A DNA stretch of 16,524 bases from an uncultured Alistipes sp. (GTDB taxonomy: Bacteria; Bacteroidota; Bacteroidia; Bacteroidales; Rikenellaceae). Positions 1 to 7,941 of the stretch are shown piece after piece (the stretch's first letter is position 1; every line of letters starts with the position of its first letter). The notes below the pieces were generated by a model. That model searched no databases and was not told the origin of the DNA. It saw nothing but the letters and a program-made list of their open reading frames with translations. The DNA lies in contig UROX01000042.1 of NCBI GenBank assembly GCA_900549685.1, forward strand, positions 1 through 16,524, read 5' to 3'. The position numbers were made by a program, and so were the translations under genes.

Positions 1-98
1 TAATGGCCTTTGAAAATAATGGTCAGCGAAAGTCCCAGGACAAAAAAAGCGACGGCTGCGGCCGCAATCAGAAAAACCAGCGTATTGGACGACATCAT
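1..98 (-). CDS. Small membrane protein, N-terminal 32 residues (partial)
   Basis: The minus strand opens with ATG ATG at 98-93 and stays open to the window edge, giving 32 complete codons. After a short polar start (MMSSNT) there is one hydrophobic stretch, roughly residues 7-28, rich in Ala, Val, Leu and Phe, then a basic FKGH end. This looks like a single membrane span with the N-terminus leading, followed by a cytoplasmic or periplasmic tail that lies outside the window. The next two bases are TA, so the following codon could be Tyr or a stop. I do not recognise a function; small one-span proteins of this kind are common in Bacteroidales. A possible promoter lies just upstream (137-167). 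The gene diverges from trkA. The reading frame is short, so this rests on the hydrophobic pattern and the promoter. Confidence 0.5.
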   Translation of the reverse strand, partial: MMSSNTLVFLIAAAAVAFFVLGLSLTIIFKGH

Positions 99-136
99 GG
101 CGTAATTTTCGTTAATCGTGTTCGGGTCGGTCACTG

Positions 137-167
137 CAAAGAACGTACAACCCGCGGTAAAAACCAA
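137..167 (-). promoter_or_regulatory. Candidate Bacteroidetes promoter for the left-edge membrane protein
   Basis: On the minus strand a TTG (-33 element) lies at 167-165. It is followed by 20 bases and then GTTCTTTG at 144-137, which keeps the TTTG half of the -7 consensus TAnnTTTG but not the TA. Transcription would start near 130, about 32 bases before the ATG at 98. Spacing fits; the -7 box is imperfect. Confidence 0.4.
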
Positions 168-218
168 TTATATTTTACAGGGCGGGCGAAGAAAAAACAC
201 ACTCTGTGCGGAAAATCC

Positions 219-226
219 TATCTTTG
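219..226 (+). promoter_or_regulatory. trkA: Candidate -7 promoter box for trkA
   Basis: TATCTTTG is a perfect match to the Bacteroidetes -7 consensus TAnnTTTG. No good TTG lies 19-21 bases upstream. Transcription would start near 233 and leave a leader of about 147 bases before the trkA ATG. It is the best plus-strand match between the left-edge gene and trkA. The rest of 99-379 shows no convincing gene. Confidence 0.5.
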
Positions 227-379
227 TGGAAAGAATGATCGCGGAGACGGAAAATCCGGCCCCGAAAATGCAGGGGACACCGGACGGGCATCGGGAAACG
301 AATGCGCCGCCGGAGCGGAGAACGGACCGGCACGGAGGACCGGCGAAGGGTACGGAAACGAAAACGACAGCTTAACGAC

Positions 380-1720
380 ATGAAAATCATCATCGCAGGA
401 GCAGGAGAAGTGGGCAGCCATCTGGCCAAGATGCTCAGTAGCGAATACCACGACATCACCGTCGTGGACGACGATCCCAAACGGCTGGAATCGATTGCCG
501 GCATGGCCGACGTGATCGTCATCGAAGGCGACTGCACGACCTTCTCGGTGCTCAAGAAAGCCGCCGTACGCAAGGCGGACCTTTTCATCGCGGTGCGTCC
601 CGAGGAGACGACCAACATCATCTCGGCCGTCCTGGCCAAACAGCTCGGCGCCCGCAAGTCGATCGCCCGCATCGACAACAACGAATATCTGGAGCCCAAC
701 AACAAGGAGATGTTCATCGACATGGGCATCGATTACCTGTTCTATCCGGAAAAGGTGGCGGCAAGCGAAGTCATCAACCTGCTGGGACATACCAGTACGA
801 CGGAATACGTCGATTTTTCGGGCGGCAAGCTCTCGCTGGTCGTTTTCAAAATCGACAGCTCGTCGCCGCTCGTCGATAAGACGCTGGTGGAAATCACCGA
901 CGACAGGGAGAACCTGCCTTACCGTACCGTCGCCATATCGCGGGGCGGAGAAACCATCATCCCGCGCGGAAACGACACGTTCAAAGAGGGCGACAACATC
1001 TACGTCATCGCCAACCGGAACGCCATACGGGACGTGATGCTGTTTTCGGGCAAGACCAACATCGACATCAAGAACATGATGATTCTGGGCGGCAGCCGCA
1101 TCGGCGTGCGGGTAGCCGAAGAGCTTCAGGACGAGGTGAACATCAAACTGGTGGACTATACGCCCGAAAAAGCCTACAAGCTGGCCGAACAGCTGGATAA
1201 GACCCTTATCATCAACGAAGACGGCCGCAACACCGAAGCGATGATCGAGGAGGGACTGAGCAATATGGACGCCTTCGTGGCGGTGACGGGACGGGCCGAG
1301 ACCAATATCCTGGCCGCCATGCTGGCCAAGCGGCTCGGCGTGAAGAAGGTGATCGCCGAGGTGGAGAACCTCAACTTCATCCATTTGGCCGAAAGCATGG
1401 GCATAGACACGATCATCAACAAGAAACTCATCACGGCCAGCAACATTTTCCGTTTTACGATGAGCACCGACGTGCAGGCCATCAAATGCCTGACCGGCTG
1501 CGACGCCGAAGTGCTGGAATTCATTGTCAAACCGAATTCCCCGGCGACCAAAGGCAAGATCCGGGAACTGAATTTTCCGCACGAAGCCACCATCGGCGGC
1601 ATCGTACGCGGAGACAAGACCTTCATCGCCGTGGGCAACACGGAGATCAACGCATACGACCGGGTCGTGGTATTCGCCCTGCCCTCGGCCATTTCGAAAA
1701 TCGGCAAATTCTTCAACTGA
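380..1720 (+). CDS. trkA: Trk system potassium uptake regulatory protein TrkA
   Basis: This is the cytoplasmic NAD(H)/nucleotide-binding regulator that gates a Trk/Ktr-type K+ channel at the inner membrane. The protein is 446 residues, the usual length for two-module TrkA. It contains two tandem RCK modules. The first Rossmann motif is GAGEVG at residues 7-12 with an acidic end to strand 2 (VVDDD, 28-32). The second is GGSRIG at 237-242. Each is followed by a TrkA_C-like domain (about 140-220 and 365-446). The start at 380 is chosen because the protein then begins MKIIIAGAG, right at the first beta strand; the open frame extends upstream only through low-quality Arg-rich sequence. The membrane partner TrkH is not adjacent: the next gene is a GH3-family enzyme 39 bases downstream, and trkH may lie elsewhere. 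Confidence 0.95.
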   Translation: MKIIIAGAGEVGSHLAKMLSSEYHDITVVDDDPKRLESIAGMADVIVIEGDCTTFSVLKKAAVRKADLFIAVRPEETTNIISAVLAKQLGARKSIARIDNNEYLEPNNKEMFIDMGIDYLFYPEKVAASEVINLLGHTSTTEYVDFSGGKLSLVVFKIDSSSPLVDKTLVEITDDRENLPYRTVAISRGGETIIPRGNDTFKEGDNIYVIANRNAIRDVMLFSGKTNIDIKNMMILGGSRIGVRVAEELQDEVNIKLVDYTPEKAYKLAEQLDKTLIINEDGRNTEAMIEEGLSNMDAFVAVTGRAETNILAAMLAKRLGVKKVIAEVENLNFIHLAESMGIDTIINKKLITASNIFRFTMSTDVQAIKCLTGCDAEVLEFIVKPNSPATKGKIRELNFPHEATIGGIVRGDKTFIAVGNTEINAYDRVVVFALPSAISKIGKFFN

Positions 1721-1759
1721 CACCGAGGTCCGGAAGGTCCCCGAAACAACCTTAACGTC

Positions 1760-3265
1760 ATGGCACTGACGACAAAACTGATCCGACTCTTCTACGCTCC
1801 GAGGCTGCACGCGATAGACCGTTTCATGCGGCACCCCGGAGAGACGCAGCGGCGGCAGCTCGAAACGTTGCTGGACAAAGCCGCGGGCACGGCCTTCGGA
1901 CGGGAGCACGGCTTCGCCGGCATCCGGACGGCGGACGATTTCGCCCGGCGGGTTCCGGTCTGCGAATACGAGGATTTCCGGCCGTACATAGACCGCATCC
2001 GCAGCGGGGAACAAAACGTCACCTGGCCCACCGAAATCCGCTGGTTCGCCAAATCGTCGGGCACGACCTCGACCAAAAGCAAATTCATACCCGTGAGCCG
2101 GGAAGGGCTGCGGCACTGCCATATGAGAGGTCCGCTGGACATCGTGGGCCTGTTCGCCCGGCTCTATCCGCAGAGTCGCGTCTTTTCGGGCAAGACCCTC
2201 ACGCTGGGCGGAAGCCACCGGCTGGAAAACACCGGCGGCGGAGCCGAAGAAGGCGATCTGTCGGCCATCCTGATCGAACACACGCCGCGACTGGCCCGGA
2301 GAATGCGGGTGCCGGGTCCCGAGACGGCCCTGATTCCCGATTTCGAAAAAAAGGTCGAGGCGATCTGCCGCGAGACCGTCCACCGGAACGTGACGGCATT
2401 CGCGGGCGTACCGTCGTGGAATCTGGTCATGCTGAACAAAGTGCTCGAATACACAGGCAAGGACAATATCTCGGAAGTGTGGCCGAACATGGAGCTTTTC
2501 ACGCACGGAGGCATGAACTTCACGCCGTACCGCGAACAGTACCGGCGGATCATCCCCTCCGACCGGATGAAGTACATGGAGACCTACAACGCCTCGGAAG
2601 GCTTCTTCGCCATACAGGACGACCCGGCCTCGGACGCCATGCTGTTGATGCTCGACTACGGCATCTATTACGAATTCCTGCCGGTACGCGAACTGAACGA
2701 CCCATCCAAAGCCGTTCCGCTCGAAGGAGTCCGCACGGGTGTCAATTACGCCATGATCGTCTCGACCTGCAACGGACTGTGGCGCTATCTGATCGGCGAC
2801 ACGGTGGAGTTCGTCTCGACGGACCCGTACAAGATACGCATTACGGGCCGGACACGCCACTTCATCAACGCTTTCGGGGAGGAGATCATCATCGACAACG
2901 CCGAAACGGCGCTGCACGCAGCCTGCCGGGCGACGGGCGCCCAGATCAGCGACTACACCGCGGGCCCCGTCTACATGAACGACAGGAGCAAAGGCTCGCA
3001 CCAGTGGATCGTCGAATTCGGCACGCCGCCGGACGATCCCGAACGGTTCGCCGACGAACTGGACCGGGCACTGCAACGCGTCAATTCGGACTACGAGGCC
3101 AAACGGTTCCGCGACACGACGCTGCTGCGCCCGACGCTGACCGTGGCGCCTCCGGGCACGTTCTACCGCTGGATGAAAAACCGGGGCAAGGCGGGCGGAC
3201 AGAACAAGGTACCCCGGCTGTGCAACGACCGCACGTACATCGACCAACTGACCGAACTGTTATGA
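1760..3265 (+). CDS. GH3 auxin-responsive promoter family protein (acyl-acid amido synthetase-like)
   Basis: GH3 enzymes belong to the ANL adenylate-forming superfamily: they activate a carboxylic acid with ATP and, in plants, join it to an amino acid. At 501 residues this is a typical bacterial member. The three nucleotide-binding motifs are present: SSGTTSTKSK at 99-108 (phosphate loop), YNASEG at 276-281, and WRYLIGD at 341-347. A conserved basic C-terminal segment, GKAGGQNKVPRL, is at 476-487. No signal peptide is seen, so it should be cytoplasmic. It begins 39 bases after trkA, and its stop codon overlaps the start of a glycosyltransferase gene (ATGA), so the two are probably translated together. 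The acyl substrate and acceptor cannot be read from sequence; amino-acid conjugation is inferred from the plant family. The family call is firm; the reaction is not. Confidence 0.9.
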   Translation: MALTTKLIRLFYAPRLHAIDRFMRHPGETQRRQLETLLDKAAGTAFGREHGFAGIRTADDFARRVPVCEYEDFRPYIDRIRSGEQNVTWPTEIRWFAKSSGTTSTKSKFIPVSREGLRHCHMRGPLDIVGLFARLYPQSRVFSGKTLTLGGSHRLENTGGGAEEGDLSAILIEHTPRLARRMRVPGPETALIPDFEKKVEAICRETVHRNVTAFAGVPSWNLVMLNKVLEYTGKDNISEVWPNMELFTHGGMNFTPYREQYRRIIPSDRMKYMETYNASEGFFAIQDDPASDAMLLMLDYGIYYEFLPVRELNDPSKAVPLEGVRTGVNYAMIVSTCNGLWRYLIGDTVEFVSTDPYKIRITGRTRHFINAFGEEIIIDNAETALHAACRATGAQISDYTAGPVYMNDRSKGSHQWIVEFGTPPDDPERFADELDRALQRVNSDYEAKRFRDTTLLRPTLTVAPPGTFYRWMKNRGKAGGQNKVPRLCNDRTYIDQLTELL

Positions 3266-4425
3266 ACGAACTCAAAGATACGATCATCGTAGGTACGGCA
3301 TGGCCCTACCGGGGCGGGCTGGCGAGCATCAACCAGACGCTCGCGCGGACTTTCACGGGCGAAGGCATCCGGTGCAGGATCTTCACCTTCACGCTGCAAT
3401 ATCCGTCGTTTCTGTTTCCGGGCAAAAGCCAGTACGACGACGCTCCGGCGCCCGAAGGAATCGACATCGAGCGGACGCTCAACTCGATCGGTCCGCTGAG
3501 TTGGATCCGGACCGGACTCCGCATCCGGAAGTTGCGGCCCGACGCCGTGATCGTCCGCTACTGGATTCCGCAGATGGCTCCGGCGCTGGGCACGGTATGC
3601 CGTATCGCCCGCCGAAGCGGCATACGGACCATCGCCCTGCTCGACAACGTCGTTCCGCACGAAAAACGGCCGCTCGACCGTCTGCTGACCCGTTATTTCA
3701 TCGACTCGATCGACGGGTTCGTCTACATGTCGGAACAGGTTCACCGCGACCTGAGGCTGTTCACGAAAGACAAGCCGGCCGTCTTTTCGCCGCATCCCAT
3801 GTACACCAACTACGGCCCGACGATCGACCGCGGCGAAGCCTGCCGGGCACTGGGACTCGACCCGGAGCTACGTTACACGATGTTTTTCGGATTCGTGCGC
3901 GACTACAAGGGGCTCGATCTGCTGCTCGACGCGTGGGCACAGCTCAAAAAGGCAGGCAAGACACAGGGACGCAGACTGATCGTGGCCGGCGAATATTACA
4001 GCGGAAGGGAGCGCTATGCCGAACAGATCGAGCGGCTGGGTATCGGGGACGAAATCGTGCCGTTCGACCGTTTCATCCCCGACACGGACGTGGCCAAGTT
4101 CTTCTCGGCCTGCGATCTGGTCGTACAGCCTTACCGCAGCGCGACGCAGAGCGGCGTGACGCAGGTGGCCTACTGGTTCGACGTGCCGATGATCGTTACC
4201 GGAGTAGGCGGACTGCGCGAAATCGTGCCCGACGGGCAGACCGGTCTCGTCGTCGAACCCGACGCCGGGGCCATCGCCGGAGCCATCGCCCGGTTCTACG
4301 ACGAACGGCTGGGCGAACCGTTCCGGCGGAATATTCTCTCCTACCGCGAACGCTTTACATGGGAGCGGATGGCCGCGAATTTCAAGGCACTCTACCGAAA
4401 GATTTCGGGCGCGGAGCATGATTGA
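3262..4425 (+). CDS. GT4-type glycosyltransferase
   Basis: This 387-residue protein has the two-domain GT-B layout. The N-terminal half starts with a strand and glycine-rich loop (IIVGTAWPYRGGLASI, about 8-23). The C-terminal half carries the GT4 donor-binding features: FGFVRDYKGLDLLLDA at 209-224, VVQPYRSATQSGV at 287-299, and VGGLREIVPDGQTG at 315-328. The usual EGF-type motif is replaced by YRSATQSG, a variant seen in some GT4 members. It should transfer a nucleotide-sugar-derived sugar on the cytoplasmic side, perhaps to a lipid-linked or small-molecule acceptor; neither sugar nor acceptor can be deduced. The ATG at 3262 overlaps the GH3 stop as ATGA, which fixes the start. No other glycan-assembly genes (flippase, polymerase) are nearby, so this does not look like a capsule locus. 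Confidence 0.88.
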   Translation: MNELKDTIIVGTAWPYRGGLASINQTLARTFTGEGIRCRIFTFTLQYPSFLFPGKSQYDDAPAPEGIDIERTLNSIGPLSWIRTGLRIRKLRPDAVIVRYWIPQMAPALGTVCRIARRSGIRTIALLDNVVPHEKRPLDRLLTRYFIDSIDGFVYMSEQVHRDLRLFTKDKPAVFSPHPMYTNYGPTIDRGEACRALGLDPELRYTMFFGFVRDYKGLDLLLDAWAQLKKAGKTQGRRLIVAGEYYSGRERYAEQIERLGIGDEIVPFDRFIPDTDVAKFFSACDLVVQPYRSATQSGVTQVAYWFDVPMIVTGVGGLREIVPDGQTGLVVEPDAGAIAGAIARFYDERLGEPFRRNILSYRERFTWERMAANFKALYRKISGAEHD

Positions 4426-4452
4426 TTTTATCGGATAAATGCACTAAATTTG
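4422..4452 (+). promoter_or_regulatory. Bacteroidetes-type promoter for the kinase-methyltransferase pair
   Basis: A TTG at 4422-4424, a 20-base spacer and a perfect TAnnTTTG box (TAAATTTG, 4445-4452) match the Bacteroidetes housekeeping promoter in sequence and spacing. The -33 element overlaps the stop codon of the glycosyltransferase (TGA, 4423-4425). Transcription should start near 4459, leaving a leader of about 44 bases. This separates the downstream pair from the trkA-GH3-glycosyltransferase run. Confidence 0.75.
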
Positions 4453-4502
4453 CAGGAAAGGGTCTTTCCGGACTCTTCCGAACAGCGATAAAACGAACGG
4501 TC

Positions 4503-5117
4503 ATGTACATAGCGATTGCCGGAAACATCGGTAGCGGGAAAACCTCGCTCACCGGACTGCTCGCCGAAAAAACCGGCGCCGAAGCCTATTTCGAGAACAG
4601 CGACAACCCCTACATCGGCGACTTCTACGAAAACATGAACCGCTGGTCGTTCAACCTCCAGATCTATTTTCTCGGCCAGCGTATCCGGCAGGCGGCCGAC
4701 ATTCTCTCGACGGGCAACGACCTGATTCAGGACAGGACCATCTACGAAGACGCCTACATCTTCGCCGCCAACCTGCACGAAATGGGGCTGATGTCCTCGC
4801 GCGACTTCGACACCTACATGAAGATTTTCGATCTGGCCACCGGACTCACCCAGGCGCCCGATCTGCTGATCTACCTCAAGGCGAGCGTTCCCACGCTGGT
4901 ACGGCAGATCCGCAAGCGCGGCAGAGCCTACGAAATGAGCATCCAGGAAGAGTATCTCGAAAGGCTGAACCGCAAGTACGAACAATGGATCGGGAAGATC
5001 TACCGGGGCGAAATGCTCGTCATCGACGTAGACCATACTGATTTCATCGACGATCCCGCTTCGCTCGAACCCGTGCTCGCCCGGATCGAATCGCTGAAAA
5101 AAGCTAAGAAACGATAA
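4503..5117 (+). CDS. Deoxynucleoside kinase (dNK / dGK-dCK family)
   Basis: This 204-residue enzyme should phosphorylate deoxynucleosides to monophosphates with ATP in the cytoplasm, feeding the dNTP salvage pathway. It has the P-loop GNIGSGKT at 7-14, the DR(S/T)-type catalytic region DRTIYED at 77-83 (DRS in most members), and an arginine-rich LID segment RKRGRAYE at 137-144. The start at 4503 is chosen because it puts the P-loop strand (MYIAIAG) at the N-terminus, as in the family. An upstream in-frame TTG at 4422 lies inside the promoter and would add an unrelated 27-residue tail. The exact base preference (dA, dG or dC) cannot be assigned. Its stop codon shares one base with the next start (TAATG), so translation of the two genes is likely coupled. 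Confidence 0.92.
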   Translation: MYIAIAGNIGSGKTSLTGLLAEKTGAEAYFENSDNPYIGDFYENMNRWSFNLQIYFLGQRIRQAADILSTGNDLIQDRTIYEDAYIFAANLHEMGLMSSRDFDTYMKIFDLATGLTQAPDLLIYLKASVPTLVRQIRKRGRAYEMSIQEEYLERLNRKYEQWIGKIYRGEMLVIDVDHTDFIDDPASLEPVLARIESLKKAKKR

Positions 5118-6481
5118 TGTCCGAAACCGCTTTCCCCGCAGCTTTCGTCGAACGGACCCGGTCGTTGCTGGGAGCCTCCGAGACGGAAGAACTGCTCGAT
5201 GCGCTGGGCGGAGAGTCGCCCGTGAGCATCCGCTTCAATCCTTACAAAGTCGCCGAAAAACCCGAGGGAGAACAGGTCCCGTGGTGCCGTTACGGCTATT
5301 ATCTGGACCGCAGGCCCTCGTTTACGCTCGATCCGGCTTTTCATGCCGGAGCCTATTACGTGCAGGAGGCAGGGTCGATGTTTCTGGAGACGATTTTCCG
5401 GCAGACCTTTCCGGAAGGCGAACCGCTACGGGTACTCGACCTGTGCGCCGCCCCCGGAGGCAAGACGACGCTGCTCTCCACGCTCGCCGGAGCCGAAAGC
5501 CTCGTCGTAGCCAACGAGCCGATCCGCAACCGCGCATCGGTACTGGCCGAGAACGCCCGGAAATGGGGCATAGGCAACATAGCGGTCACGTGCGACGATC
5601 CTTCGCGTCTGGGGACCTTCGAGCACTGTTTCGATCTGGTCGTCGTGGACGCCCCCTGTTCGGGCGAGGGCATGTTCCGCAAGGATCCTGCCGCCCGCAA
5701 CGAATGGAGCGAACGGAACACGTCCCTGTGCGCGGCACGGCAGCGCCGGATACTGAGCGACATATGGCCCGCACTGCGCCCGGGAGGCGTACTGGTTTAC
5801 AGCACGTGTACGTTCAACACGGACGAAAACGAAGGCAACGTCCGGTGGCTGGCCGAACAGTACGACTGCGAGAGGTGCGGCATCAAAACCGATCCGTCGT
5901 GGGGTATCGTACGGGGCGAAGAGGCCGGCATCGAAACGTTCCGCTTCTATCCCCACCGGACGCGGGCGGAAGGATTTTTCGCCGCGGCGGTGCGCAAAGG
6001 CGACGGCCGCCGGAAAACGAAAGTCCCGAAGCCGAAAAAAACGATTCTCACGGAACTGTCCCGCAAAGATGCCGCGGCCGTATCGGCATGGACGGCCCAG
6101 CCCGAATACATGCGTTTCGCCGCCGTGAACGACACGATATACGGTTATTACGACCGGGCATTCGATGCCGTGCGCCAGCTCGCCGGCAGCCTGACGGTCA
6201 TCGGATCGGGCGTACGGATGGGACAGCTCTTCGGGGGCAAGCTCAAACCCGACCACGCGCTGGCCATGTTCCACGATCTGGTACGCGACCGGACGCCGAG
6301 AGTCGATCTGGACCTGTCCGCCGCACTCGATTACCTGCGCAAAAAGGACATCGACGCCACACCGTTCGACGAAGGGATCAATCTGGTCTGCCACGAGGGG
6401 CTGCCGCTGGGCTGGATCAAACGGATCGGCCGTCGCACGAATAATCTTTATCCCAAAGAGTCGAGAATCTTACAATTGTAA
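5117..6481 (+). CDS. rsmF: RsmF-like 16S rRNA m5C methyltransferase (NOL1/NOP2/Sun family)
   Basis: This 454-residue SAM-dependent enzyme should methylate carbon 5 of a cytosine in 16S rRNA. The SAM-binding motif LDLCAAPGGKTT is at 107-118. The family's two cysteines are both present: Cys181 in DAPCSGEG (178-185) and catalytic Cys231 in YSTCTFN (228-234). FYPHRTRAEGFFAA at 277-290 closes the methyltransferase domain. The C-terminal 150 residues match the extra RNA-binding domains that separate RsmF from RsmB, ending in NNLYPKES near 442-449. RsmB-type N-terminal NusB sequence is absent. Position C1407, the E. coli RsmF target, is inferred by homology only. It is cotranscribed with the deoxynucleoside kinase, overlapping by one base; there is no obvious functional link. 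Confidence 0.9.
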   Translation: MSETAFPAAFVERTRSLLGASETEELLDALGGESPVSIRFNPYKVAEKPEGEQVPWCRYGYYLDRRPSFTLDPAFHAGAYYVQEAGSMFLETIFRQTFPEGEPLRVLDLCAAPGGKTTLLSTLAGAESLVVANEPIRNRASVLAENARKWGIGNIAVTCDDPSRLGTFEHCFDLVVVDAPCSGEGMFRKDPAARNEWSERNTSLCAARQRRILSDIWPALRPGGVLVYSTCTFNTDENEGNVRWLAEQYDCERCGIKTDPSWGIVRGEEAGIETFRFYPHRTRAEGFFAAAVRKGDGRRKTKVPKPKKTILTELSRKDAAAVSAWTAQPEYMRFAAVNDTIYGYYDRAFDAVRQLAGSLTVIGSGVRMGQLFGGKLKPDHALAMFHDLVRDRTPRVDLDLSAALDYLRKKDIDATPFDEGINLVCHEGLPLGWIKRIGRRTNNLYPKESRILQL

Positions 6482-6829
6482 AGACAATCGTATATTGAAG
6501 TTCCGACGTTTACGGCCGTGTATTTCCGCCCCGCTGTCATTCGCGATCCCGGGGCCGCACGTCCGGATCGGCAGTTTCGAAAAGGTTTAAATCGCCAGGC
6601 AGGACGGCGACAACGGACACATCCCGAAGGGCGAGACCGGCACTCTTCGGACGCCCGAAATCCCCGCCCGTACACCCCGGAACCGATCCGCGATGCTACC
6701 GGTCTGCGAGCAAGCAGAAACGGACAGGACGGTTCCGAAGACAGAACACAGAAGGCCCGGTAACGCACAATCGCCGACAGATGCCACACCGGCCGACGAA
6801 TCCGGGCACCTCGATGTCGGACGCAAAAG
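6482..6829. other. Convergent intergenic region without a convincing gene
   Basis: This stretch lies between rsmF (plus) and asnA (minus). The short open frames in it are Arg/Pro-rich and cover both strands, as expected by chance in GC-rich DNA. A perfect 12-base palindrome, TTACAATTGTAA (6470-6481), spans the end of rsmF. I see no promoter of the TTG/TAnnTTTG kind, no tRNA and no clear plus-strand terminator near the rsmF stop. Confidence 0.5.
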
Positions 6830-6858
6830 AAAGGCTCCCGCCGAAAACGGAAGCCTTT
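6822..6858 (-). terminator. Rho-independent terminator of the tyrS-asnA operon
   Basis: The arms AAAGGCT (6830-6836) and AGCCTTT (6852-6858) pair over 7 bp. An inner CCG/CGG stem closes an AAAA loop (6841-6850). On the minus strand the hairpin is followed by a T-rich stretch (TCTTTTGC, 6829-6822). It sits 35 bases past the asnA stop. The flanking A/T tracts might also allow weak termination from the rsmF side. Confidence 0.75.
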
Positions 6859-6893
6859 GTCATATTCTACCGGACCGGCCGCGACCCGAACGA

Positions 6894-7931
6894 TCAGACC
6901 AGATCGATGCCTGCCTCGCGGCATTCGCGTCGCATCGCTTCGGGCCATATGCTGCTCTGTATCTCGCCGATATGGGCCTTGCGCAGCAGGTACATGCACA
7001 GTCTCGACTGGCCGATGCCGCCGCCGATGGTACAGGGCAGCTCACCGGCGAGCAGTTTCTTATGGAAGTAGAGTTCGCTTTTGTTTTCCTGTCCGCGCAG
7101 GGCGAGCTGACGCAACAGCGACTGCCGATCGACACGGATACCCATGCTCGATACTTCGAAAGCGCTGCCGAGCAGCGGATTCCACAACAACAGGTCGCCG
7201 TTCAACCCTTCGTATCCCTTCTCGTCGGGCGTGCTCCAGTCGTCGTAGTCGGCCGCACGTCCGTCGTGGGGCATACCGTCCGAAAGCGCCGCACCGATGC
7301 CGATAACGAACACGGCTCCGTAGCGCCGCACGATCTCGTTCTCGCGCTCTTTGGGCGTTTTGTCGGGATAGAGGTCGAGCAACTCCTGCGCGTGGATGAA
7401 ATGGATTTCCTCGGGCAAAGCGGGAACGATCTGCGGAAATTCGACGTAAAGCCGGTTCTCGGTCACTTTGATCGCCTCGTATATCCGGCGCACGGTCTTC
7501 CTGAGAAACGCCACGTTCCGATCTTCGGGCGCGATGACCTTTTCCCAGTCCCACTGATCGACATAGAGCGAATGGATGTTATCCAGCTCCTCATCGGGCC
7601 GGAGCGCATTCATGTCGGTATAGATTCCCCGGCCCGGCTGTACGCCCATCTCGGCGAGCTTGAGCCGTTTCCATTTGGCCAGCGAATGGACCACCTCGGC
7701 CCGGCGCTCGCCCATATCGCGGATGGGGAACGACACGGGGCGCTCGACGCCGTTCAGGTCGTCGTTGATACCCGTTCCCTGAAGCACCACCATCGGCGCC
7801 GTCACGCGCAACAGCGCCAACTGGGCGGAAAGGTTCTGCTGGAACATGTCCTTGACCAGCTTGATCGCTTTTTCGGTGTTTTCCACATCGCCGAGCAGGT
7901 TGCGGTATCCGGCGGGTTTTACGAGAGGCAT
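6894..7931 (-). CDS. asnA: Aspartate--ammonia ligase (asparagine synthetase A)
   Basis: AsnA makes asparagine from aspartate, ammonia and ATP through an aspartyl-AMP intermediate; it is a cytoplasmic relative of class II aminoacyl-tRNA synthetases. The protein is 345 residues, slightly longer than the roughly 330 of E. coli AsnA. Recognisable segments are QGTGINDDLNGVERPV (51-66), VHSLAKWKR (81-89), DQWDWEKVI (125-133) and the motif-3-like GGGIGQSRLCM (303-313) that binds ATP. The ATG at 7931 lies 10 bases after the tyrS stop on the same strand with no promoter between, so the two form an operon. This places an ammonia-dependent amino-acid synthetase next to a tRNA synthetase, both adenylate-forming. 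A T-tailed hairpin follows the stop. Confidence 0.96.
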   Translation of the reverse strand: MPLVKPAGYRNLLGDVENTEKAIKLVKDMFQQNLSAQLALLRVTAPMVVLQGTGINDDLNGVERPVSFPIRDMGERRAEVVHSLAKWKRLKLAEMGVQPGRGIYTDMNALRPDEELDNIHSLYVDQWDWEKVIAPEDRNVAFLRKTVRRIYEAIKVTENRLYVEFPQIVPALPEEIHFIHAQELLDLYPDKTPKERENEIVRRYGAVFVIGIGAALSDGMPHDGRAADYDDWSTPDEKGYEGLNGDLLLWNPLLGSAFEVSSMGIRVDRQSLLRQLALRGQENKSELYFHKKLLAGELPCTIGGGIGQSRLCMYLLRKAHIGEIQSSIWPEAMRRECREAGIDLV

Positions 7932-7941
7932 AGGTTCGGTA

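Noticed and set aside
218..3247. A 1009-residue open frame on the minus strand opposite trkA and the GH3 gene
   Set aside because: It is antisense to two well-supported genes, is rich in Arg, His and Val as expected from the complement of GC-rich codons, and shows no domain pattern.
2416..3261. N-terminal extension of the glycosyltransferase frame back into the GH3 gene
   Set aside because: The extended part is out of frame with the strongly supported GH3 protein; the ATG at 3262 gives a normal GT4 length.
6470..6481. Perfect palindrome TTACAATTGTAA over the rsmF stop codon
   Set aside because: It is AT-only apart from two C/G pairs, overlaps coding sequence and has no neighbouring promoter, so an operator role is not supported.
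6518..6763. An 81-residue plus-strand frame after rsmF
   Set aside because: Arg- and Pro-rich, no upstream promoter or conserved-looking segment; consistent with non-coding GC-rich DNA.
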